IMG/VR virus record: IMGVR_UViG_3300031787_007614
Location: 1-64,000 of that record
Source: a virus
Reading direction: 5' to 3' (one strand)
Length of the DNA: 64,000 bases
Both the position numbers and the translations under genes were made by a program. Shown piece by piece: positions 46,775 through 54,030 of this stretch. Each line of letters opens with the position of its first letter. Positions within the stretch are counted from its first letter, which is position 1. The notes below the pieces were generated by a model, which saw nothing but the letters and a program-made list of their open reading frames with translations, was not told the origin of the DNA and did not search any database.

Positions 46775-47489
46775 CCAAATAATCTTGTTGGCTTGTTTGT
46801 TGAGCCTGTTGTTTCATTGCTCTGCGTTTTTGAAACAACTTTACTGCCATGTCAGCATGGTCTAGGTTTTTAAATTTGCTGGGCATGGATCTATTACCTT
46901 GCCGCAGTTCAAATCCATCCTTTTCGTTGCCATAACATTCAAAGGTAACACCATATTCCATGGCGTAACTTTTTACCGGAGCAGATGATGTTTCTGACAT
47001 GTCATTGATAGGCTGTTGTGGGTTGCCTAGCTGAGTGTCTACTTTGTCCTCGATGCCATGCACTGTGCTGGGATCTGTCAACTCGTAGTCATCTTCTTCA
47101 ATTTCTTCTTCGGCTTGACCTTTTTCCACAGCGTCAACTGCTTTGTCTTTGAGTTCACGATCAACTCGAACTTTTTGTTCCAACTGATCAAGATATTGTG
47201 TAAGGTCCTTCTTGACCTTGCTCAACATATCTTCTTCAACTTCTTGCATGGCTTCTTCTAGTGCGGATTTTCTGGGCTCTACAGAATCACCCACCATGTA
47301 TCCATCCATTGGATGTGCTGGATCTTTTTTGGCACGCAACGCAGGACTGGCTGATTTAGGCTTGAACAGCGCAGGCAACTGTGGCACACCTTTTTGTTGT
47401 GTGTTAAGCCCATGCTTGACGCCTACTGGCGTAAGTTTACCTTCTACCGCCGCAAGGCGTTCCAGTATTGATCTAATGTCCGAACTCAT
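46764..47489 (-). CDS. Hypothetical protein, 241 residues, acidic centre
   Basis: Starts MSSDIRSILERLAAVEGKL, then a proline-rich segment, a long E/K coiled coil near residues 75-130 and an acidic EEEIEEDDYEL patch. The C-terminal KFKNLDHADMAVKLFQKRRA is a compact domain, with YGVTFECYGNEKDGFELR before it. Probably an internal virion or scaffold-type protein; no homologue recognised. Confidence 0.65.
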   Translation of the reverse strand: MSSDIRSILERLAAVEGKLTPVGVKHGLNTQQKGVPQLPALFKPKSASPALRAKKDPAHPMDGYMVGDSVEPRKSALEEAMQEVEEDMLSKVKKDLTQYLDQLEQKVRVDRELKDKAVDAVEKGQAEEEIEEDDYELTDPSTVHGIEDKVDTQLGNPQQPINDMSETSSAPVKSYAMEYGVTFECYGNEKDGFELRQGNRSMPSKFKNLDHADMAVKLFQKRRAMKQQAQQTSQQDYLDER

Positions 47490-47926
47490 GCTCTTTCTTC
47501 TTTCAGGTAACTTCTCAGCATCCAGCCATGCTTTTGATGAGCATCGATGCGTTCAGCAATGAAGTTAGCAATACCTTGTTGGTTTTCTTCAGTTGCTACT
47601 TGGAAGACTTGATTGAGAAGATCCAACATTTGGCCGTTGTTGGCCAAGAGTTCTTCTAGCATGAGTCGGGCACGTGGAATTTTTGTTTGGCCCTGTATTT
47701 TTGTTAATTCTACAAATCGTTCAAAACTACCAGGAGCATAGTCGCCCAGGGCACGTATGTATTCTGCTGTGGGATCTGTAGCACCATAAACATCGTCATG
47801 GATTGCGTCAAAGAAAGCGTGAAGCTGGCCAAAGTCTGGGCCTTCAACGTTCCAGTGGAACTGTTTGGCTTTGAGAGCAAAAGCCTCCTCAGTTGCCAGG
47901 AGTGTTTTTAAAGCGTCCGCTAACAT
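47486..47926 (-). CDS. Dps/ferritin-like protein
   Basis: The start at 47926 (MLADALKTLL) follows GGAATAAG. The 146-residue four-helix protein has FALKAKQFHWNVEGPDFGQL and FFDAIHDDVYGATDPTAEYI, the two-helix ferroxidase motif of the Dps family (H and D/E at the dimer interface). Dps proteins bind and oxidise iron and can bind DNA. Phage copies are uncommon; a protective role for DNA during infection is inferred. ATGA with the downstream gene. Confidence 0.85.
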   Translation of the reverse strand: MLADALKTLLATEEAFALKAKQFHWNVEGPDFGQLHAFFDAIHDDVYGATDPTAEYIRALGDYAPGSFERFVELTKIQGQTKIPRARLMLEELLANNGQMLDLLNQVFQVATEENQQGIANFIAERIDAHQKHGWMLRSYLKEERA

Positions 47927-48101
47927 TCTTATTCCTTTTGTATTCCTTGGGCGTGTTAGGCGTAGGATCAGTTGTATATTTACCACTCAACAAGGATCCG
48001 CCTGATCTTGACACCATGCCTAAGGCCTGGCTCACAGGTGCTATACTACCAGCACTGGTGCCGCCCACTGACGCATTTTCCATGATTTCTTGAATTTTCA
48101 T
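47889..48101 (-). CDS. Small protein, prohead-core-like, 70 residues
   Basis: MKIQEIMENASVGGTSAGSI and a basic tail KEYKRNKNVSGRFKN. The ENASVGGTSAG segment recurs in small proteins of T4-like phages that lie near structural genes. It overlaps the dps frame by 38 bp in another frame. TAATG overlap with the gene upstream. Confidence 0.65.
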   Translation of the reverse strand: MKIQEIMENASVGGTSAGSIAPVSQALGMVSRSGGSLLSGKYTTDPTPNTPKEYKRNKNVSGRFKNTPGN

Positions 48102-48385
48102 TATAGTATTTCCAACTCGCCGCCGCTGTCTATCATGCCCGGGCCATCAACCACACGCCAATTCAGCTGCTGTATTGACGCTAATGTTCCAGGCAATAAT
48201 TCATAGCGCAACTTGTACTTACCTGGTTCTGCGGCAATTTGAAAAGACTCTTCCAAATGCTGATCACGCCAAACCCAGGTGCGTTCGGTAAACAATTCAT
48301 TATTGACATAAGCTCGGTAGGTTGGAGGGTCAGTCCAACCTTGGCAATAAACTTCGCAAATTACCTTGACAAACTTTTTGTTCAT
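48101..48385 (-). CDS. Hypothetical beta-rich protein, 94 residues
   Basis: The start at 48385 (MNKKFVKVICEVYC) is preferred over ATG 48400, which falls inside a GATAAATA element. YVNNELFTERTWVWRDQH and YKLRYELLPGT suggest a beta-sandwich like small virion proteins. No family is recognised. It ends in TAATG coupled to the next gene. Confidence 0.65.
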   Translation of the reverse strand: MNKKFVKVICEVYCQGWTDPPTYRAYVNNELFTERTWVWRDQHLEESFQIAAEPGKYKLRYELLPGTLASIQQLNWRVVDGPGMIDSGGELEIL

Positions 48386-48410
48386 AAAGATATTTATCAT
48401 TAAGTGGGTC

Positions 48411-48418
48411 TATAAATA
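48411..48418 (+). promoter_or_regulatory. T4-late-type promoter TATAAATA, next to a start codon
   Basis: Perfect TATAAATA ending 5 bases before the ATG at 48423. With the usual T4 late spacing, transcription would start at the ATG itself. Confidence 0.7.
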
Positions 48419-48422
48419 TTGC

Positions 48423-49469
48423 ATGCTAAAATTGAATGATATACGCAAAGTGCATGTGGAATTGACCACTAGATGCAATGCCAGATGCCCCATGTGCATG
48501 AGAAACTATCGAGGGTATGATTACAATAGTGGATATCCGCTGTGTGAACTCAGTGTTGGAGATTTCAAGAAAATTCTAACTCCTAACGTTTTAGCACAAC
48601 TAATTCAGCCCGATCCGCCCATTGGAGATCGTGTGCCAATCATATATGAATTTAGAGGTGTGGCATTCAATGGAAATCTGGGTGATTTTGCTTCTGCACG
48701 TGATGCTGTTGAAATAGTAGAATACCTGGTAGAGCATCAGGTACCTGTTATTATCAATACCAATGGTTCTGTGCGCAGTCCAGAATGGTGGGCAAGACTG
48801 GCTCTACCCAAAGTTACAGTGGGTTTTGCCATTGATGGCCTAGCAGACACGCATCATTTGTATCGCCAAGACACAGACTGGCATAGAATAATTTCACATG
48901 CTCAAGCACTGATCAACGCTGGTGGACAAGCTGTATGGAGGTTTGTGCCGTTTGATCATAACCGTCATCAGGAACAGGCCTGCAGAGATATGGCTGCCCA
49001 AATGGGCTTTGCAAAGTTTGAAAATATCTATGATGGAAGAGATCGCACGTCGGTATACAATCGAGACGGCACATTCAGTCACAAGATTGGTCCAGACCCT
49101 GGCGGTCTTACCAATCAAACAGTGCATCCTTTTTTGGAAAGTCATATCACTTGGTACGATGCCAAAACAATCACACATCACAAAGATACTCCTGTGCTAG
49201 ACATGCAGTGTCATCACAAACGCAATCGAGAAATATACATAGCTGCCGACGGCTCTGTTTATCCCTGCTGCTTTTTGGGGTTTTATCCGCATACCATGAA
49301 TCATCCCGGCAATCAAGAACTGGCTCCATTAGTAACAGAAAACAATGCATTGGAATATCCTCTTGAACACTGTCTTGAATGGTTTGAACGTGTGGAACAA
49401 ACCTGGAATGAGTCTAGCATTGCGGCTGGCAGAACTTATCAATGTGTAGTAACTTGTAATCGAACATGA
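48423..49469 (+). CDS. Radical SAM protein, SPASM-like, 348 residues
   Basis: VELTTRCNARCPMCMRNYRG gives the C-x3-C-x2-C cluster. Further motifs are PVIINTNGSVR and KVTVGFAIDG, and the C-terminal MQCHHKRNREIYIAADGSVYP plus CCFLGFYPH resembles a SPASM/twitch cluster, with CVVTC near the end. The start at 48423 directly follows a late promoter with no space for an RBS. A 16-codon ORF follows coupled by ATGA. The substrate is unknown; a peptide or glycan are possible. Confidence 0.82.
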   Translation: MLKLNDIRKVHVELTTRCNARCPMCMRNYRGYDYNSGYPLCELSVGDFKKILTPNVLAQLIQPDPPIGDRVPIIYEFRGVAFNGNLGDFASARDAVEIVEYLVEHQVPVIINTNGSVRSPEWWARLALPKVTVGFAIDGLADTHHLYRQDTDWHRIISHAQALINAGGQAVWRFVPFDHNRHQEQACRDMAAQMGFAKFENIYDGRDRTSVYNRDGTFSHKIGPDPGGLTNQTVHPFLESHITWYDAKTITHHKDTPVLDMQCHHKRNREIYIAADGSVYPCCFLGFYPHTMNHPGNQELAPLVTENNALEYPLEHCLEWFERVEQTWNESSIAAGRTYQCVVTCNRT

Positions 49470-49516
49470 ATAAAGATCTACAACAATTCATGAATCAAAT
49501 TGTCAACTTGTTATGA
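49466..49516 (+). CDS. Tiny ORF, 16 residues, coupled on both sides
   Basis: ATGA overlap with the radical SAM stop at its 5' end, and the TGA stop overlaps the next ATG (ATGA) at its 3' end. The peptide is MNKDLQQFMNQIVNLL, amphipathic. It may only serve translational coupling, or be a peptide substrate of the radical SAM enzyme. No RBS was seen. Too short to judge by composition. Confidence 0.4.
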   Translation: MNKDLQQFMNQIVNLL

Positions 49517-50382
49517 CTGTAGCAAGAGTATTGTTCCTAGCAAGATATCGTGTGCCACATGCATGTTTTGCCATGCAGTGGGACCATAATTTACTGGGCA
49601 TAGATTACACCATAATAGCTTCGCCAGTGCCACAGCATGAACTATGGCCAGTGTTTGAACGCTATGGTATTGATACTTCACAGCTAAAGTACATGAATGA
49701 CAGTGTGATATACCAACGCTATCCTGAAGTCAACAACTGGGTGTTTGACCATGACTATCGGGGCTGGTGGTTGCGACAACAAGCAATCAAACTGGCCTAC
49801 CGAGACCTGTTGGAAGAAGATGTCATACTCATGCATGACTGTGACACTTTTATGATTGAACCTTATAGATGCTGGGATGGTGAACAACTGAATTATCTTG
49901 TGATACCTGACACCAAGCACGGCAGTTATCATGGGGTATTTGAAAGCATTACTGGATTGCCAGAGGCCAGCCCGCATTGTTTTGTGTCAGAGCTTGTGCC
50001 TGTACTGCGCACACACTGGCTTGAATTGCGCAAACTGCTGGCCCAACGTTGGCCCAACAAACTGTGGCTGGACGCTATTATTGACGCTGTTCCTGGCATG
50101 CCCACAATACCTCCCTGGGGCACAGGCGAAATAATCAAATGGTTTTCAGAATATGAATTGATAGGAAACTGGGCAGCATGTTGTGATCCCATCAACTACA
50201 CTTTTCAGAAACGTTTTGAATACAATCAATTGGAGCTGTTGTCTACATTGAATGCCAAAGAGTTCAATGCAGTATGTGATGCTGTGCCGGACCTAAGTCA
50301 AAGCATGCAACTTGATTGGGACACATTGGACATACCTAATTTTGAACATTATCAACACATGGTGAAGCAATGTACACAATAA
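49513..50382 (+). CDS. Glycosyltransferase-like protein, DUF6492/GT-A type
   Basis: 289 residues. VILMHDCDTFMIEPYR supplies the DxD metal site, and IPPWGTGEIIKWFSEYE with a preceding KLWLDAIID occurs before the donor-site end. N-terminal ARVLFLARYRVPHACFA resembles the nucleotide-binding start of GT-A transferases. It shares the layout with the gene at 52795. It overlaps the next gene by 13 bp. Confidence 0.7.
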   Translation: MTVARVLFLARYRVPHACFAMQWDHNLLGIDYTIIASPVPQHELWPVFERYGIDTSQLKYMNDSVIYQRYPEVNNWVFDHDYRGWWLRQQAIKLAYRDLLEEDVILMHDCDTFMIEPYRCWDGEQLNYLVIPDTKHGSYHGVFESITGLPEASPHCFVSELVPVLRTHWLELRKLLAQRWPNKLWLDAIIDAVPGMPTIPPWGTGEIIKWFSEYELIGNWAACCDPINYTFQKRFEYNQLELLSTLNAKEFNAVCDAVPDLSQSMQLDWDTLDIPNFEHYQHMVKQCTQ

Positions 50383-51497
50383 CATACCCAGCAAAGTTCC
50401 GATATCCTGTGTATCAACCTGCATCACAAAGTATTGATGTCACAGCTGATTGGGGTCTGGGCAGATTTGAAACTACCAACGATCCTGCACTGGCGCTGAG
50501 TCAACCGTGGTCTGTAGCAGCATTTCGTGTGCTGTGCAACGAGCCCGGCGTGTTTGATTATGATCCAGCACTGGCTGACATGGATCTCAGTCAGTTTGAT
50601 TTGGTACTGCTGAGTGACATTGAATACTACAGTGTTAAAGAAATACGTGCCTGGATTGAAAAAAACAAAATTCAACGTTATGTGTTGGCAGTAGGCGGTC
50701 TTGTGCAAGGAGAAGAATTGGATCAATCCTGCATGGTGTATCGCCCTTGGTGGGCTTACAATCTCTTGCGACACAACGAATACCAAGACACCTACCAAGA
50801 TCAAAAACCCTACATGTTTGAAGCACTGTTAGGAGCACGTAGACCGCACCGTGACTATGTGATGATGGCCATGGACAAAACTGGGCTGTTGGATCGTAGC
50901 ATTGTGACCTACAGAGATTGCTTTGAAGGCAAATTGATTGACAGAAACTGTGATCAATTTCAGCAGACTTTTTATGACACTCCGCTAAAGTGGCCTTACG
51001 TGAGTGCAAACTTAAATCCTGCATGGGAAGTCACGGACAACATCACTCGCAGTATCAGTCCATATGTGCCCTGGAACATCTATCAACGCAGTCATTACAG
51101 CATTGTGTGTGAAACACTGGGCACTGGCACAACATTTTTCTGGAGTGAAAAAGTTACCAAGTGTTTGTTAGCCAGAAGAATTTTTGTGTTTTTTGGCGCA
51201 CAAGGATTTCTTGCTCGCATGCGCGAACTAGGGTTTGAAACATTTAGCAGTATCCTTGACGAAAGCTACGATGAACATCCTGTGGACAGCATACGATTTG
51301 AACGGGCCATGCATCAGGTATTGCAGTTGGCATATTTTGAAAATCCCAAAGTGTTGTATGAACGCATACAAGCCATACTGGATCACAACCAAGCTAGATT
51401 GCGCAGTTACCAGATTCAGTTTCAAGCCACAATGTCTGATCTACTGCATCAACACATTGAAGGTGGCCATTGGTTATGGGATGACGAAGTGGGTTGA
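50370..51497 (+). CDS. Glycosyltransferase-like protein, SEK...LGF...SYD family (paralogue 4)
   Basis: 375 residues. The signature is FFWSEKVTKCLLARRIFVFF, ARMRELGFETFSSIL and DESYDEH. N-terminal half has ALLGARRPHRDYVMMAMDKT. It overlaps the convergent SGNH gene by 24 bp. Together with the two genes upstream it forms a plus-strand glycan cassette. Confidence 0.62.
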   Translation: MYTITYPAKFRYPVYQPASQSIDVTADWGLGRFETTNDPALALSQPWSVAAFRVLCNEPGVFDYDPALADMDLSQFDLVLLSDIEYYSVKEIRAWIEKNKIQRYVLAVGGLVQGEELDQSCMVYRPWWAYNLLRHNEYQDTYQDQKPYMFEALLGARRPHRDYVMMAMDKTGLLDRSIVTYRDCFEGKLIDRNCDQFQQTFYDTPLKWPYVSANLNPAWEVTDNITRSISPYVPWNIYQRSHYSIVCETLGTGTTFFWSEKVTKCLLARRIFVFFGAQGFLARMRELGFETFSSILDESYDEHPVDSIRFERAMHQVLQLAYFENPKVLYERIQAILDHNQARLRSYQIQFQATMSDLLHQHIEGGHWLWDDEVG

Positions 51498-52289
51498 AAT
51501 GTGCTGATAGAAGTTTTCAGCAATTTTTTCCTGTCCTTCGGGACCAGAATGATATCCAGGGTCGTCTCCTGAAAATGGGTAACTGCCACATATGGCTTGA
51601 GGACTTTTAGTTGTGTCCAATTGTATGTAGTGATCAGGGATAAGTTTAGGAAACGCATCACGCCATAAGGTATGATTGTCAGGATCGAATGGCCACAGCA
51701 AGTTGGGTAGCACTAAAAACTTGATGTCATCCAAGAACATGGTAATCACACCTTCTCGGATCATCCACTCGTCCTGTTGCTTTTTCCAAGCATTGTCATA
51801 GATTGAATCAATCCAGTGACGTATGCCGTTCTGCGCTTGTTTGGTAATGCGGCCCTGTCTGTACGGATGATCAAAGTTTTCTGCAAGAGTAAAAATAGTT
51901 TCGCAGATCATGTTTGATGGCTCCCGACCATAATTTACATTGCGTATGCCATCTTGTCTGTTGTAGCCATTGCCCAGTTTTCTATTTTGTAGGTGTCGTT
52001 CTAGTGGAGGATTTTCCCCGGCGCTGGGTGCCTGTGACCAATCATATGGCACAGAGTTTGCAGGTATTTCCATACGATCCCAGAAGGTAGGACCAATCAC
52101 AGCAAAGTCTGGACGCTGTCTGCGTATCTCGTCTATTTGTATACGGATGCCGCCGTTTGAACAACCTTGGCGTGCTAGGTTAACCAACTCCCAGCCACCT
52201 AGTTTTTCGGCCAAGCGTTCACTCCAAGCAGTGCCTGGCAAAGTTTGACTCACTGCCGAAAACGAGCAGCCTGCTACCATTAATTTCAT
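51474..52289 (-). CDS. SGNH-like hydrolase (copy 5 of 5)
   Basis: 271 residues opening MKLMVAGCSFSAVSQTLPGT (GCSFS nucleophile block), then VNLARQGCSNGGIRIQID (the GxN block), FAVIGPTFWDRME and the ending DPGYHSGPEGQEKIAENF. Its ATGA overlap couples it to the PIG-L deacetylase gene, supporting a deacylation role on a glycan. Confidence 0.72.
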   Translation of the reverse strand: MKLMVAGCSFSAVSQTLPGTAWSERLAEKLGGWELVNLARQGCSNGGIRIQIDEIRRQRPDFAVIGPTFWDRMEIPANSVPYDWSQAPSAGENPPLERHLQNRKLGNGYNRQDGIRNVNYGREPSNMICETIFTLAENFDHPYRQGRITKQAQNGIRHWIDSIYDNAWKKQQDEWMIREGVITMFLDDIKFLVLPNLLWPFDPDNHTLWRDAFPKLIPDHYIQLDTTKSPQAICGSYPFSGDDPGYHSGPEGQEKIAENFYQHISTHFVIP

Positions 52290-52798
52290 AGTGTTTCCTT
52301 GTAACTGTTTCGGTGTTCTTCGCTGTGAAAACTAGCAATAATTTCTTTGTGCATGGGCAATTCGTCTAAGTTGTATGTGCCAGGTGGAATTGTATGTGTA
52401 ACTCCTTCACCAGGCCGTGCAAAAGTTACCAGTCTAGGATGCCACTGCACTGCACGATGTACCAGCACATGATGTATGTGTCCATAGTCTCCTAGTTCGT
52501 CATGGGTGAGCACTAGATCATAATCACGAGCAAGGTGCCAGCAGGCACGGTCGGCAGATTCTTCAGCCCAGCGTGTGAATACTTTTTGCTCGTTGTCATG
52601 CCAGTGGTCTTCAAAGCCCAAAAACACACAGTCGATTCCCCGACGTTTCCAAAACGCCAAAAGTTCTTGGCCTCGGGGATCATGCTCAGTGTACGTTAAA
52701 TAGCCAATGGTCCATTTGTGCTCAGGGTGCGCATGAATATAACTGTAACCAAATATCACACAGTCATCTGGATGCGCTACCATACACAATGCGTTCAT
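52286..52798 (-). CDS. PIG-L/LmbE-family deacetylase
   Basis: 170 residues with VAHPDDCVIFGYSYI (AHPDD zinc motif) and LVLTHDELGDYGHIHHVLVH (HxxH distal ligands). The family removes N-acetyl groups from GlcNAc-type sugars. With an SGNH protein and a glycosyltransferase on either side it fits glycan tailoring. Confidence 0.88.
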   Translation of the reverse strand: MNALCMVAHPDDCVIFGYSYIHAHPEHKWTIGYLTYTEHDPRGQELLAFWKRRGIDCVFLGFEDHWHDNEQKVFTRWAEESADRACWHLARDYDLVLTHDELGDYGHIHHVLVHRAVQWHPRLVTFARPGEGVTHTIPPGTYNLDELPMHKEIIASFHSEEHRNSYKETL

Positions 52799-53640
52799 TC
52801 AAGTTCCCAAGCAGCAAAATGGCCGCGATCAATCAACAACATCTTAAATGCAGTTTTTTGTTCTGGTAACATTTTTGACCAAGCATTTCGATGAATACTC
52901 ACTGTGAGAGCATTTTTATCACGCATGAGTTCAAGTTTCTTATCAAACTGGTCAACTTCGCTATGACAAACATTTACCACACCGCCAAGTGTGTTTTGTT
53001 TGGTATAAAAATGATCCAAATGTCCATACTTGTATTGACAAAATCCTGAGTACAACATGAATTCTGTCAGCATGCCTTGGCGCTGAAACCATGTGGGAAA
53101 ACTTTCATGTGTTTTGATTGTGGTATCAGCAATCATAAAGCGTACAGTGTCATTGTGGAAGAAAAATGGCACACCGCCAGGGCCAGCTTGTTTGGTCATG
53201 TTGATGTCAAACAGCTGATCCACAATGTTCTTACTGGGTTTAAAAACATCAAATATATCCAATTGTCCCACAGTAAGCTGACCTTGTTCGTTAACCAATT
53301 TGGATATTTCCAAGGGTCTAACAAATATAGTCTTGGCGTCTAATACCATGGTGTAGACATTGTAACTTATAGACGCGGTGAGAAGTTTTAGAATCTGCTG
53401 GCTTACCCAGCCGTTTGCTATCCAAGCACTGCTGAATGCTGTGCGCGGCACTACCAAGACAGAGCTTGCTAGATCACCCCACCATGCTGGATCAATTTTT
53501 TCCGCTAGGGTTTCGTAATCATTGAGCACCACATAGATATTTCTTATGCCTATGTTGCGACAATAATTGTTTATGCTTTGTGCCTGAATTTTAAGGATCG
53601 GCAGTTCCTGTTCAAATACTACTGTGCAGATATCAATCAT
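52795..53640 (-). CDS. Glycosyltransferase-like protein, GT-A type (DUF6492-like)
   Basis: 281 residues. VVLNDYETLAEKIDPAWW, YNVYTMVLDAKTIFVRPLE carrying the metal-site DAK in place of DxD, and GGVPFFFHNDTVRFMI. It resembles the plus-strand protein at 49513. ATGA-coupled to the PIG-L deacetylase. Confidence 0.65.
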   Translation of the reverse strand: MIDICTVVFEQELPILKIQAQSINNYCRNIGIRNIYVVLNDYETLAEKIDPAWWGDLASSVLVVPRTAFSSAWIANGWVSQQILKLLTASISYNVYTMVLDAKTIFVRPLEISKLVNEQGQLTVGQLDIFDVFKPSKNIVDQLFDINMTKQAGPGGVPFFFHNDTVRFMIADTTIKTHESFPTWFQRQGMLTEFMLYSGFCQYKYGHLDHFYTKQNTLGGVVNVCHSEVDQFDKKLELMRDKNALTVSIHRNAWSKMLPEQKTAFKMLLIDRGHFAAWELE

Positions 53641-53673
53641 GCAGTTATGTATTTGGGTTTTGGGGTGGCCTAA

Positions 53674-54030
53674 TTATTTTCCTGCTGCAAACAGTGCGGC
53701 ACCGCGATTGAAACTGTCGCTCCAACTTGCAGGTTGTCGGCCACCGCGCTTTTGACTCCAGGCATATCCTGCTCTGTGACCAGAACAGTCTTTGGTGCAT
53801 TGTGAACCTAGAAAACTTAATTCACGCAGTTGCTCGCGGGTCCACTTGTCTGGAATTGTGCCGTGTTTTTTCACAAACTCGTCGTGCAGTTGTTTGCCAG
53901 TAATGCCGTAGTCACGAGCAATGGTTTGCATCATGTGATCAATTGCGCTGTAGCTCTTGGGATCATCTAGATCTTTTTCCAAATCTTCTACAGCGCCTTC
54001 TTTCAACTGTGCAAACTCGTATGCTCTCAT
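53674..54030 (-). CDS. Hypothetical phage protein with GxxCTKDCSGHR motif, 118 residues
   Basis: Helical N-terminus (RAYEFAQLKEGAVEDLEK), then GSQCTKDCSGHRAGYAWSQK and SWSDSFNRGAALFAAGK. The cysteine-histidine motif may bind metal; the C-terminal motif recurs in larger phage proteins. No function known. ATGA-coupled to the next gene. Confidence 0.7.
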   Translation of the reverse strand: MRAYEFAQLKEGAVEDLEKDLDDPKSYSAIDHMMQTIARDYGITGKQLHDEFVKKHGTIPDKWTREQLRELSFLGSQCTKDCSGHRAGYAWSQKRGGRQPASWSDSFNRGAALFAAGK

